DNA from: Panagrolaimus kolymaensis
Lineage: Eukaryota; Nematoda; Chromadorea; Rhabditida; Panagrolaimidae
Assembly: GCA_028622995.1 (NCBI GenBank)
Contig: JAJQJQ010000019.1
Location: forward strand, 2,976,001 to 3,040,000
Direction: 5' to 3'
Length of the DNA: 64,000 nt
The position numbers and the translations under genes were made by a program. Positions 24,596-35,822 of the stretch are shown here, piece by piece. Within the stretch, counting starts at the first letter, position 1, and each line of letters starts with the position of its first letter. The notes below the pieces were generated by a model, which ran no database searches, was not told where the DNA came from, and saw only the letters and a list, made by a program, of their open reading frames with translations.

Positions 24596-27500
24596 ATGGG
24601 AAGGAAACCTATAAAAAGAACTGCTTCGCAAGAAGCTATTCATCAAGCTGATCTAAAAAGACGTAGAGCTGAGTATGATAAAAACCGTAGATCAAATATG
24701 CCAGAGGAACAGAAACAAGATGAAAAAAAACGGTTGCAAGAGAGAAGATCCACTTTATCAGAAGCTGAAAAAGAGGCTGAAAATGAAAGCATGCGTAATC
24801 ATATGCAAAATAAAAGATTAACACTGTCTGAAGCTGAAATAACTGAAAGAAACCAACAAAATAAAACTGCCATGAGAAATAAACGTAGACCAAAAAATCA
24901 ATTAGCTGCAGGAGGCAAAGAAATTGACGATGATACGCAACAACATTATCTTGGACCCATGAACTTTGAATGCACCCATTGTAGCTCAAAACATTTTGAA
25001 AATGAAAAGGTTAGCAATAAAGGTTTATCTTTTAGCTTATGTTGTCAACATGGTAGTAGCTTAAGTTTATCAGCTGAACTTCCTTACCCTGAAGAACTTA
25101 AAAAGCTTTTCGATATTAAAGAATTCAGAGATAATATTCGGTTATATAACAGCGTACATGCTTTTGCTTCATTTAATGCAGATATTGTAAAATTTGGAAT
25201 TAATCGTCCAGGGCCTTATTCATTCGTTGTTCAAGGACAAGTTTATAATCAAATCAACACAGCCCTTAGAAATGCCGAAAATGAACCTAAATCATACGGA
25301 CAACTATATTTTACAGATCCACTTGAAGCAGCAGAAACCCGTTTACAAACTTTTTCAAATCTCAATACCGAAATCACTAAAATTTTGTCGGTTACCTTGA
25401 GCCAAATAAATTGTCACGCCCAAGCTTTTAAAATGATGTATGAGCAATATGAAATGCAACAAAGTTTGGCTGCTCAAAATGGAACTCCACCTTTAAATTT
25501 ATCAATGCATTTTAGTCTTAAAAAAGGTGTCGATCCACGCCGTTTTAATTTGCAAACATCAAATGAAGTTGCTGCAGTTTTTGCTACATCGGATGACGGC
25601 GAAATCCCCGATTCATACGTTACAATTTACGATAAAGAAGGTCGTCATTTAAAAACTGTAAATGCATTGGATAAAAATGTTGAACCATGGCTTTATCCCA
25701 TTTTCTTCCCTTACGGTCAACCTATATGGCACCATGAAATGAAAAAATTATTTGGTAAGAAAAATGAAAACTTGACTCGCGGCGCTTACGCCAAATTTAA
25801 AATTTCTATCCGAGACGGTGAATTCAATGCAGTTTTACATGGTGGTCGTCTTTTTCAACAATGGTTAGTTGACACAGCTTTAAAAATTATCAAAGAAAGA
25901 GTTGAATACCTTCGAAAAAATCAAAATAAAATTTACCGCGACAGTTATGCGAATATTGATGCATTCATGAAAAAACACCAAATAGATAACAATGCAAATT
26001 CCATTGGTACCAAAATAATCTTACCATCAACTCATACAGGATCACCCCGTTATATGGAACAAGTTTATCAAGATGCAATGGCTATTGTTCGCCGACTAGG
26101 AAAACCCGATTTGTTTGTTACGATGACTTGCAATCCAAATTGGCCCGAAATCGTTGAAAATCTTTTACCAGGACAAACATCTGCCGATAGACCTGATCTC
26201 ATTGCAAGAGTATTTAAACAAAAATTAAATTTCGTTGTCGATTTGATTGAAAAAAAGGGTTATTTTGGTGAGTGTAAAGCTTACGTTTATACTATTGAAT
26301 TCCAAAAAAGAGGCCTTCCACATGCTCATTTGTTGGTAACTTTGGAAGGTGACTATAAAATGCGAACAGCTGAAGTAATTAATCGATATATAAGTGCACA
26401 ATTACCTGATCAAGAAAAATTCCCAAATTTGTTCAATTTAGTTTCAACTCACATGATTCATGGGCCTTGCGGTTTTCGATGTGAAAAAGATGGAAAATGT
26501 TCAAAAGGTTTCCCTAAAAATTTCCAAGAAGAAACAACTCTTGATGAAGATGCTTATCCAACATATGCAAGACCTGATAACGGAACATCCTTTACAAAAA
26601 ATTCAGGATTTGTCATTGATAACAAATATGTCGTTCCTCATTGCCCAAATCTCCTACTTTTAATGAATTGTCATATAAATGTTGAAGTTGTTTCATCCAT
26701 AAAAGCAGTAAAATATTTGTACAAATACATTTTTAAAGGTCATGATGCAGCTGCTATTAAAATTGTTGATGGTGTTGTCCAATATGACGAATGTGAATCA
26801 TTTTTAAATAGCCGTTATATGGGTGCAGCAGAAGCAGCTTGGAGAATTTTTAAATTCGAATTGCATGGAAAAAGCCATTCTATTACTCGACTTCCCCTTC
26901 ATTTACCAAATGAACAAAGTGTAAATTTTATTGACGCAGAAAATATTGATGGTTTACAAGCTGCTTTAGATAAAAATACAATGTTAATGGATTACTTTGA
27001 ATTGAACAAACGAGATCCTAAAGCAAAAGACTATTTTTATGGCGAAATACCCGAACATTTCACTTGGGGTAAAGATAAAACAACAAATAAATTTCAATGG
27101 AATACACGTAAAGGTGCTTTTAATAATCTCGGCAGAATGTACACCGTTTCTCCCACAAATCAAGAATTATTCCATCTTCGGATCCTTTTAAATCATGTCA
27201 AAGGTGCAACAAGTTACGATGAATTGAAAACTGTTGATGAAAAAATTTATCAAACTTTTACTGAAGCTTGCTTAGAATTGGGTTTGGTTGAAGACGATAA
27301 AGAATGGTATCGTGTTCTTTCCGAAGCTCGAGTTTCATTGTTACCATACCAAATGCGTTCTTTATTTATCCGACTTTTAATTCATTGCTCACCATTAGCG
27401 CCACAAGATTTATGGGAGGAATTCAAAGAAGACATGGCAGAAGACTTTGCTATTTCAATGCCCGTAGAGACTGCAATCCAAAAAGCTTATCGAGAAATTA

Positions 27501-28996
27501 TCAGGTTATTAGAAAATGAAGACAAAACAATAGCCGATTTCCCAACAATGGATCAAAATATTAATTTCGACGATGAATATGATTGTTATGATCCCTCATT
27601 TGACCAAACTATCGGCGAACAAATGTATGCCACCATGAATGAAAAGCAAAAGGAAATTGTTAATAAAATTTTAAATGCAAGCGAAAATATGAATGAAAAT
27701 TCCCAAAAACTTTATTATCTTGACGGCCCAGGAGGATCTGGAAAAACTTACGTTTATAAAACATTATGGCATTTGTTACGCTTTAAAGGTAAAAAAGTTC
27801 AAACTATGGCTTTTACTGGCATTGCTGCAATTTTATTACCAAGTGGAAAAACTATTCATAAAACTATTGGGTTACCTGTTCCTCTCTATTCGGACTCAAA
27901 TTCAATTTTAACCCCAAAAACAAAACAAGCAGAAAATTTGAAAAATACAGATGTTTTCATTTGTGATGAAACCCCAATGGCACCACGATATGCTTTTGAA
28001 ATTATGGATAGAACTTTACGGGATTTTACTAAAATTGATGAACCTTTTGGTGGTAAAATTGTTGTACTTGGTGGTGATTTCCGTCAACTATTACCTGTTC
28101 GAAAAAACGGAACACGCTCTGAATGTGTAAATTTATCAATTAAATTCAGCAACCTATGGAAAAATTTTGAACAATTTAAATTACACCAAAACATGCGCGC
28201 TGATGCTGAAGAAACTGAATTTGCAAAATATCTTTTAGAAATCGGCGAAGGTAAAATAAACGATGAAAATGACAATTTTGAAATACCTACCGATTTTATT
28301 ACTGAAAACGATTTAGTTGAAGAAGTATACGGTAATTTAATCAGACAAAATCGTTTTAATGATGTTTCAAATTCAGCTATTCTTTCGGCAAGAAATGCAG
28401 ATGTTGATGAATTAAACACCGATGTAGTCGCAATGTTACCTGCAGAAGGCGAAAAAATATATAGTAGCATCGATTCGGCAATCGAAGGTGAAGCTTTGCA
28501 AGAACTTTTAACCCAAGAATATTTAAACAGCTTAAATCCTCCATCATTACCACCTCATGAACTGCGTTTACGAAAAAATACAGTAATTATGCTCATTCGA
28601 AATCTTAGTCAGACGGAAGGATTATGCAATGGAACAAGACTATTGGTTATTGGCTTAATGAACAATACATTGCAATGCAAAATTCTAACTGGTGATAAAA
28701 AAGGTGACGTTGTCATGATTCATCGAATTCTACTTTATAACGAAGAAAATTATCCCTTCACATTGGCTCGAAGACAATTTCCGGTGAAAATAGCATTTGC
28801 TATGACCATTAATAAAAGCCAGGGCCAAACATTTGAAATTGTTGGAATTGATTTGCGAAAAGACGTTTTTAATCATGGGCAAATGTACGTTGCATGTTCT
28901 CGAGTAAAAAGGTGGTCTGCATTAAAAATATATTTCGGACAACAGCGAATGAATAATAAAGTTAAAAATTATGTTTACAAGGAAATAATTAATTAG
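24596..28996 (+). CDS. Helitron RepHel transposase (HUH endonuclease + PIF1 helicase)
   Basis: Uninterrupted 1466-aa ORF. N-terminal basic region, then a zinc-finger-like patch (CTHC ... CCQHG, about residues 123-152). The Rep domain: FVTMTCNPNWPEI (motif 1), KRGLPHAHLLV with the HUH histidines at about 574-576, and KYLYKYIFKGHD (about 705) with candidate catalytic tyrosines. The PIF1-like superfamily 1 helicase: Walker A DGPGGSGKT (about 1045), FICDETPMAPR (Walker B), GGDFRQLLPV, FKLHQNMRA, and MTINKSQGQTF ... YVACSRVKRW near the C-terminus. It nicks and unwinds DNA for rolling-circle transposition. No stop, frameshift or intron is visible, so it may be active or very recently active. The ATG at 24596 is the first in frame and precedes a basic N-terminus. 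Confidence 0.96.
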   Translation: MGRKPIKRTASQEAIHQADLKRRRAEYDKNRRSNMPEEQKQDEKKRLQERRSTLSEAEKEAENESMRNHMQNKRLTLSEAEITERNQQNKTAMRNKRRPKNQLAAGGKEIDDDTQQHYLGPMNFECTHCSSKHFENEKVSNKGLSFSLCCQHGSSLSLSAELPYPEELKKLFDIKEFRDNIRLYNSVHAFASFNADIVKFGINRPGPYSFVVQGQVYNQINTALRNAENEPKSYGQLYFTDPLEAAETRLQTFSNLNTEITKILSVTLSQINCHAQAFKMMYEQYEMQQSLAAQNGTPPLNLSMHFSLKKGVDPRRFNLQTSNEVAAVFATSDDGEIPDSYVTIYDKEGRHLKTVNALDKNVEPWLYPIFFPYGQPIWHHEMKKLFGKKNENLTRGAYAKFKISIRDGEFNAVLHGGRLFQQWLVDTALKIIKERVEYLRKNQNKIYRDSYANIDAFMKKHQIDNNANSIGTKIILPSTHTGSPRYMEQVYQDAMAIVRRLGKPDLFVTMTCNPNWPEIVENLLPGQTSADRPDLIARVFKQKLNFVVDLIEKKGYFGECKAYVYTIEFQKRGLPHAHLLVTLEGDYKMRTAEVINRYISAQLPDQEKFPNLFNLVSTHMIHGPCGFRCEKDGKCSKGFPKNFQEETTLDEDAYPTYARPDNGTSFTKNSGFVIDNKYVVPHCPNLLLLMNCHINVEVVSSIKAVKYLYKYIFKGHDAAAIKIVDGVVQYDECESFLNSRYMGAAEAAWRIFKFELHGKSHSITRLPLHLPNEQSVNFIDAENIDGLQAALDKNTMLMDYFELNKRDPKAKDYFYGEIPEHFTWGKDKTTNKFQWNTRKGAFNNLGRMYTVSPTNQELFHLRILLNHVKGATSYDELKTVDEKIYQTFTEACLELGLVEDDKEWYRVLSEARVSLLPYQMRSLFIRLLIHCSPLAPQDLWEEFKEDMAEDFAISMPVETAIQKAYREIIRLLENEDKTIADFPTMDQNINFDDEYDCYDPSFDQTIGEQMYATMNEKQKEIVNKILNASENMNENSQKLYYLDGPGGSGKTYVYKTLWHLLRFKGKKVQTMAFTGIAAILLPSGKTIHKTIGLPVPLYSDSNSILTPKTKQAENLKNTDVFICDETPMAPRYAFEIMDRTLRDFTKIDEPFGGKIVVLGGDFRQLLPVRKNGTRSECVNLSIKFSNLWKNFEQFKLHQNMRADAEETEFAKYLLEIGEGKINDENDNFEIPTDFITENDLVEEVYGNLIRQNRFNDVSNSAILSARNADVDELNTDVVAMLPAEGEKIYSSIDSAIEGEALQELLTQEYLNSLNPPSLPPHELRLRKNTVIMLIRNLSQTEGLCNGTRLLVIGLMNNTLQCKILTGDKKGDVVMIHRILLYNEENYPFTLARRQFPVKIAFAMTINKSQGQTFEIVGIDLRKDVFNHGQMYVACSRVKRWSALKIYFGQQRMNNKVKNYVYKEIIN

Positions 28997-29526
28997 GAGG
29001 TAAAGCGGCGTAAAAACGATATGGTGGCAAATTTTTAGTTTATAAAATACGTGGCAAATTATTTATACTTAACCAATTTCTTAATTGACGAACTCTTCGG
29101 AGGATCTATTTTAAACCACCTTTATGGTGGTCCCCTACTGCAGGGTATGCAGCGTTTTGGAGTTGGGTGAGAGTTGGAGCAGGAGGTAAGTCTTTTATTT
29201 TATTTTTATTTATTTTCTTTTTTATTTCAGATAGGAGCAAACACCAAGCAGCATCTTTATTCTCACAAAATATTCATTCATTCAACTTTATACCAAGAAG
29301 GCATTCTGATGGACAGTAAGTTTTTTTTCTTAATATTTTATTTTGTTATTTTGTTTGTTTTTAGGACATTCTCTTCATTGTTGATCGCTTATTTCAAATT
29401 CAGAATTTGTTTCGCCATCTCAAAATTATATTATGATCTCAATACATGAACGAAAATTTCAATTCAAAATTTATTATGCTGGCTTATCCACTATCTACGT
29501 TGGTGTAATTCTGGTGAAACTGTTAG

Positions 29527-29527
<1 letters not shown>

Positions 29528-29578
<51 letters not shown>
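29528..29578. repeat. (TTA)n microsatellite
   Basis: 17 uninterrupted TTA/ATT units inside the 3' non-coding part of the Helitron. Confidence 0.97.
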
Positions 29579-29579
<1 letters not shown>

Positions 29580-29599
29580 AATAATGTTTTGTTTTTAGT

Positions 29600-29725
29600 C
29601 TATGTTAACTTCAAAACTTCTCTCAACTTCGAAAAACAAACTTCAAAACTTTTATCAACTTCAAACAAACAACTCCAAAATTTCTCTCAACTTTCAAAAA
29701 CAAACTTTAAAGTTCTCTTAATTTT
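29600..29725. repeat. Imperfect CAAACTTCAAAACTTYT repeats
   Basis: Three degenerate copies of an approximately 40-bp unit (AACTTC, AAAACAAACT, TCTCAACTT) in the Helitron 3' non-coding tail. Confidence 0.55.
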
Positions 29726-29884
29726 CTATTAATAAAATCCTTTATTTATTCTATGTAATATGTTTGTTATAAAGTTAAAATTATAAAATAGTTATATGTA
29801 ATAAAAAATTCTACAAATTTTTGTATTGTAAATAATATATAAACTAAATTTTATGTAAAAAAAATAAATTAATTAATAGACATG

Positions 29885-29912
29885 GCGGCGCGGAGCGCCG
29901 CTTCTTGCCTAG
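29885..29912 (+). other. Helitron 3' terminal hairpin and CTAG end
   Basis: GCGGCGC-GGA-GCGCCGC perfect hairpin, then TTCTTGC and CTAG, followed by T. It stands out in 25% GC DNA. It acts as the replication/termination signal for Helitrons. Confidence 0.92.
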
Positions 29913-31743
29913 TATAAAATTAAAACTGTTGATGGAGGCAATTTTTATAGCAAAAAATTATAAATAACTGGCCCATATTACACTCCGCGGAAACGTCCAC
30001 TGATTATTTTCATAGAATTATTAAATCTAAAAACTGATACCAGCGTTATAGTGTTGCTTTAAAAAAAATAGATACTTTTTCTTTTTTCTTTCTTTGCTGT
30101 GATTTTCTTCTTCTCTTCATTCGATCGTCGAACATTTTAGTTGTGTTGTTTGTAAATCTCTTTTCTCTTTTCTTTTTTATTGTTGCACAGTTCAGACACC
30201 GTGACTTTGTAATATACTTTTTTTTCTTTCTACGAAAAAGGAAAAAAAAGAAAAGAAAAAAAATGTTAATGAAAAACGACGACGACGAAGAAAGCTAAAC
30301 TCGAGGTAAAAAAAAAGGTGTAAGCAATGTCATTGTAATTTTTTTTTGGTTTTGATCATCCATCTTCGTCTTGACCGATGATTATGTCTATGCAGTGCAG
30401 TGAAGTGAAGTGTAGCTGCTGCTACGATGCGATCACTAACATTGTTGCGTAGCTTTAAAAAAAAGAAGAAGGGATAATCTCGAATCGAAAAAAAAGTAGG
30501 TAGGTGTCTCACAACATTACTCCCAACGCTTTAGGGCAGCTTTAAAAGAAGTTGCGCAAGAATACCCAAAAAAATAAGAAGGAGCAAACTAACAAAATTA
30601 AAATTGAGAGATGGAAAAATGGACGAACAAATTTCAAATTTTTCTTGGTTGCTGCTTAAAATGAAATATAAAAAAAGAAATCGCGAATGCAAGGCTTTTT
30701 TAAGTGACCATTGGCTGCTGCTTTATTTTCTTCGTCTTTCGAATTGTCGTCATCTTTAACCCAACCGATGATGAAGCTGCTGCTGCTGTAGTTTCCTAAA
30801 TAAAAATCCATCGCTCTATCTCTATCTCCCTGCCTGCCTTATCGGGGTGAGCAAATTTCAAGAGGTAAAGCACGACGAAAAAGGTATTTCTCTCTTACTA
30901 AAGAAATTTTTTTTTGTTTTTGCTTCATCACTAAAATTTAAAACAAAGTAAAAAAAAAGAAAAAAAATTGTAAAGGGTTGGACTTTCTTTATTTTTTTTT
31001 TATATATGGTAAAAATGCTTGAATCCAATAATCCCTTCTTCGCTTTTTTTCATTTTGTCGTGGACTTTAAAAACTCTTCATTCTTTCCACAAAAAAAATT
31101 TCTTTTTTTACTAAACTAAAGTTTTTTTGGTTGGGAGCAACAACGACAGCAAAAAAAAAAAGCACTGATTTTTTTTCTTCGGTCATTAACTTACATTTAT
31201 TTTCTCTTTTGTCTCCTTGATTATACTTTATTTTTGGAGGAGTATAAATTGAAGGAGGAGGCTCTTAAAAAAAAGATCTTGAAACTCTTTATTAAAATAA
31301 AAATCAACCACATCAAGAAAATTTTTTGTTTTTATTTGTGTCCTTTCTTTTTTTAAATTTTATTTTTTCTCATTGTTTAGTTCTAAATGTTGAAGAGGAG
31401 TTCGCTTTAAACTAAAATAAATTTAGTTCCATGAAAATTTTTTCCCCATCAATTTTCTTGGGTTTTGGATGGGAAGATAGTAACTGTATACAGGTGTTAT
31501 TGGTGATACTGTCATAATCGTGCGCTTTTATTATTTCATTCATTTTTGACGAGGGTTTTTATTTTCTTAATTTTATCTTTAAAAAACTGTAATTAAACGG
31601 GACAGGATTAGCTCAATTTAATTTTCAAAAATTATTTAATCTTCTTTTTTTTTTCAGGGTTACCCCAATTTTTTGGTTTTATACCTTTATTCATCTTCTT
31701 TCAAAAGAACAGCCGCCACTCTTCATTCCATTTTCTTAACAAA
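29913..31743. other. Intergenic, 5' region of CC-domain gene
   Basis: About 1.8 kb with long poly-A/T tracts and CGACGACGA or GCTGCTGC patches. AAACTG occurs near 29925 and 30030, then is nearly missing until 31585, unlike the surrounding array. Probably a promoter. No ORF or RNA gene recognised. Confidence 0.5.
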
Positions 31744-32680
31744 ATGCAATTGACTCGATTTAAAAAACTTTTATTTATTGCATTTTTTGCTGCAATTGCA
31801 TTAGCGGTGATGTCAAATGCCACGGTTTCACCTCCTTCATCCACCTCCACCACCGTAGAAGATGATTTAGAATCCACTACACTTGGGGGATCCACGACCA
31901 CCACCAAAAAAATGCCCATTGATACAGATGATAATGAAGAAGACACAGCCGCCGCCCATCATGATGATGGAACCATTTCACGTGTAAAACGACAATTTGG
32001 TTGCCCATCAAATTGTTATGGTTCATGTAACTCCAATTCTCAATGTCGTCGATACAATGTTAGATCTGTATGTGTTCAAGGATGTTGTTGTGGATCATCA
32101 ACTAATATTTCAAGTAAGTATTAAAAAAAATTATAAACTGCATTAATTTTTGGCTTGCCGCTTTTTTTTTAAAAGACAGTAATCTAAAATTGCATATTTT
32201 TGTGAATAATTTGTTACTATCCTTTAAAATAGATAGTAATACTAAACTGCAGATTATTGTTTCAATTTTACTACTATCTCTTGCTAGCTTTTTCCCTCAA
32301 AAAAAAAACCGACCTTTAAACACATTAAATTTTTTTAGCCGCCTGTAGTGGTGGTCCCGCAGTTGCTGGATGTTTGAATGGCTTATGTGGACAAGGATAT
32401 TTCTGTTCCACAAGCAATTATTGTTGTCGATGTCAATCCGGCGCAGAATCAGGCCCATGCGTAAATAATCTTTGCCCTGCTGGTTATGCATGCAATACAA
32501 ATGATTTTTGCTGCCCCATTGGATCTTCCGCTGTTCTTGATGTTTGTGTTAATGGTAAATATTTAAAAAATTTTATTTATTTAAAAACTGTGGTTAAATA
32601 AATCGGTTTCAGGACTTTGCCCAACTGGTTATACATGCGGCGCAGGAAATCTCTGTTATCTAACTACCACAACTGGATAA
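31744..32680 (+). CDS. Secreted cysteine-rich CC-domain protein, copy 1
   Basis: Exons 31744-32113, 32339-32554, 32613-32680. N-terminal signal peptide (LFIAFFAAIALAVMSNA), a Thr/Ser/Asp-rich propeptide, a furin-type site RVKR|QFGCP, then cysteine-rich modules: CPSNCYGSCNSNSQCRRY, GCCCG, ACSGGPAVAGCLNGLCGQGY, CVNNLCPAGYACNTNDFCC and LCPTGYTCGAGNLC. The CxxGYxC...CC pattern matches nematode CC-type cysteine-rich domains. Likely an extracellular structural, cuticle or defence protein; exact function unknown. The downstream paralogue at 35.8 kb is about 75% alike in the mature part. The second intron sits after VNG|L here but after PTG|Y in the paralogue. Confidence 0.88.
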
Positions 32681-35600
32681 AAAAAAATAAAAAAGCCGAA
32701 AATATAATATAAATTTTAAATTATTTTTTTAAATTTAAATAATAATTATAATAAGATTTTGATTCTCAAAACAAACTAAAAAAATAGTCAAAAAAAAATG
32801 AGTAAAGCCCCAAAAATAATAATTTAAAATTAAATAACGATAACAAAAAATGCGATCTTTCTACAAAATGTTTTTTACTCCCCAGTTTTTCTTTCTTTCT
32901 CTCTTTTTTTCAGTTAAAAAAAAGAAAACAAAAGTACTTTCAATAAGAATTCTGCTCATTTTTTATTTTTTCTGTAATTTTAAATTTAATTTGTTAGTAA
33001 TTTTTTGAAATTAAACTGTAATTGTGTTATTTGGTAATATTAATAATATTATTTATTAAACTGATTTTTATCAAAAGGACTTATCTATTTTTTGTAACAT
33101 CTGAAGAAGCAAAGTAAAAAAAAGTAGTTATTTTTTATGTAACTGTGGCTGGCATTTGTTTGAAAAATGGAATTTCACAAATAAAAAAAGATATCCGTTT
33201 TAACTTTGTGAAAAAAAACACATAATAATAAACTGGCTGGCCATATAAATGCTGGTGATTAACTGTCTTTATTCGACAAATGACAAAGTATTTTGATATT
33301 TGTGTTAAATGTGAAATTTTTATTGAGAGCATCACAAGCAAAATTTTTAATAATATTAAACTGTAGTTGTTGGATGTATCACGTCTCCATTAATTAAGAT
33401 TTAAAAACATATAAAAAAATAAACTGCATCCGAGTATTGGGCTAAAAATTGAAGCTAAATTCCATAATACATACAATTTTTTTTAAACAAATCTCACATT
33501 TTTATATTTTTATAAAAACATATTTAACTGAATTTTTTAAACTTTGTTTGGAGAGCAAGTAAACTGATATGATGATTATTTAAATGTCCCACTCAGTTAA
33601 ATGACATTCGCTAATAACTGAGTTTGATTTTTAAAATCGTAGGCAATGCATCAAAAATAAGGAAATAAAAAACTGGCAAAAAATGTTCATATTTGGAAAA
33701 GTTATCGATAATAGTTTTTTTGACTAATTCAATAAGTAATCTCTCAAACTGTTTAGTAAGGTTTTTATCATTTCAATAATTAAATTAAATTTTTAAAGGA
33801 AAAACTGCATTTGAACTGACGTTAAAAAAAATTTTAAAAAATTAATGTCAAGTTGCTGAAAAAAAACATAAAAACTGTTCATAATATAGGACTTTTTTAA
33901 TGCTATAAAAAAGATTCATTATTTTGCTTATTGGAATATATTTTGGCAAAAATTTAGCTGCAGTGAAAATAAAACTGTGGCCTTTAATATCAAAACTTAA
34001 AATCGAATTTTTTTTTCATTTTTTTAAACTGTCATCCAGCGAATCCATAGGAATTTCATATAAATACCCAATTAATTCTTATTTTTTCCAAATAAAAACT
34101 TTCTTTTCTTGAATGGTTTAAAAACTGTTTGAAAATGTGAAATAATTGACCCTTTAAAAATATTTCTCTCTTTCTCTCTTTAAAGGTTTAAAAATTTTGT
34201 TTTTCGAAAAAAATGGGAATGAATAATAATGAGAAAAAAGCACTTAACGTAACTTTTGTAAATAAAAATAATGGGTTTACTTACTTAAATTTCCTTTCTT
34301 ATTTTTTTTTCGTGGCGGGTCGCGGCAAGCAAGCAAGCTCAATTGTCGGAAGTAATCTTTCTTCTTCTTTAACAAACAACAAAAATGAAAATGAGCGGAA
34401 GAAAAGGAAGGTTGGACATTCATTCTTCACTCATCTTTTATTTATCTTCTTTGACCACAACGACGGCGAAAATGATGATGGACAAAGCAAAACTAAAGTA
34501 AATATTAGAATAATGAAGAAATGAAAGAGAAAAAAATAGAAGGAAAGTGAAGTTTAGTTAAATTAAAATATATTTTTCTTCATTCATTTGGGTTTGGACT
34601 CGGTTTATTATTGTAAATGTTGCTCGTCAAGATCGAAGTTTTAAAAGAAAGAAAAAAATATTTTTGATGAAACTTTTAACTGTGTAAAATTTAAAGTCCA
34701 GGATTTCATTATTATTTTTATTTTTTTATTAAACTGTGGAGTGCTAATATTATTTTTTTTCTTTATATTTAAATGAGATGGCGCATTTGCGGTGTTTTAA
34801 TAACAAAAAAATCAAACCTTATTTTAATCTTTTAAACTGCGTGAACTTGATATTGTTCAAAGTAAATTTAATGCAATAAATTTTACTAAATTCCTTTTAT
34901 TTTTACTTTTTAATTATTTTAACTGTCACCGGGCTTTTTAATGGAAACTAAACTATTCTTCGCTTTTATTTTAAAACAAAAAACTGTGAAAAATTTTAAT
35001 TCAGAATCAAAAATTTTTTTGTTAAAAAGAGTATCATTAAGTCGACTTGGATTTTGATAAAAATTAACTGTATTCTCAATAAAATCATTTTTTTTAAAAA
35101 CTTTATTCAAGTTTCTCCTCTTCCATTCACTTTTTTTTATATCCATGAAATCTCCTAATAAATCTTTTTTTATATTTTTATATTCAAACTGAGTGCCTCG
35201 TTTACTTTTTTAAACAATAAACTGCCTCTTAGTCAATCATGTATAAATAAATAAATAAATAATAGAAAATGACACAATAAACTAACAATAAACTGAGTCA
35301 TTCAGGTATAAAAAGAAAGTAACAACACCAAATCTTTTTTTTATCTTCATCTTCAAGTTTTTACTTTTATCCAATTCATTCATTGTTGCTTGCTTCCATT
35401 GTAACAAATTTGTTTGATCAAAAAAAAAACTTATGTATTTTAATCTTTTCATTTTCATTTTTTTATTCGCGGTCAAAAAAAGTAACTGTGTCTTTCGATA
35501 TATTTTTTGTTTGAAAATTTGACAATAGAGTTTTATACCATTTTTTTTTGTTTATTCCCGCGTGAATTTTTTTGATTTTTGTTGTCAGATTTTTTTTTTA

Positions 35601-35822
35601 AATTTTATTGTTCGAAAGTCTTTTTTTATATATATTCGGATTTTTTTATGTAACACGTTTTTTGGTTTACCATCATCGGGTGCTAGCTATAGCTTTTTGA
35701 ATTGTCTCATTTTTTTTTTGAAGGTTTACACAATTTTTTTTTCTTTCAAAAAATTTGAAGCTTTATTATTATTTTGCGTCATTTTTTAGTTAAAAACTGT
35801 AAAGTTAAAAAGTTCCTTAAAA
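32681..35822. other. Intergenic carrying the AAACTG array
   Basis: About 3.1 kb with no gene. Very regular AAACTG spacing from 33,000 to 34,140 and again 34,680-35,290. A CT-rich patch near 34,170 and the frame at 34213-34524 show no domain. This is a good stretch for reading the motif by eye. Confidence 0.7.

Larger units (their letters stand above)
23938..29912 (+). mobile_element. Autonomous Helitron (5' boundary provisional)
   Basis: Rolling-circle transposon. The 3' end is clear: a 7-bp GC stem with 3-nt loop at 29885-29901, seven bases, then CTAG at 29909-29912 followed by host T. This is the Helitron rule (hairpin, CTRR, insertion between A and T). The RepHel ORF is at 24596-28996. 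The 5' end should be A|TC. I propose 23938 because it is the first A|TC after the last host AAACTG motif (23885) and would leave about 65 bp between host motifs once excised, but A|TC sites at about 23978 and further in are not excluded. The AAACTG array is absent inside and resumes at about 29925. Confidence 0.8.

Noticed and set aside
28084..28470. 128-aa antisense frame in the Helitron
   Set aside because: Shadow of the RepHel ORF on the opposite strand.
34213..34524. 103-aa frame with GRGKQAS segment
   Set aside because: Low-complexity, no homologous features, embedded in array DNA, no splice or promoter context.
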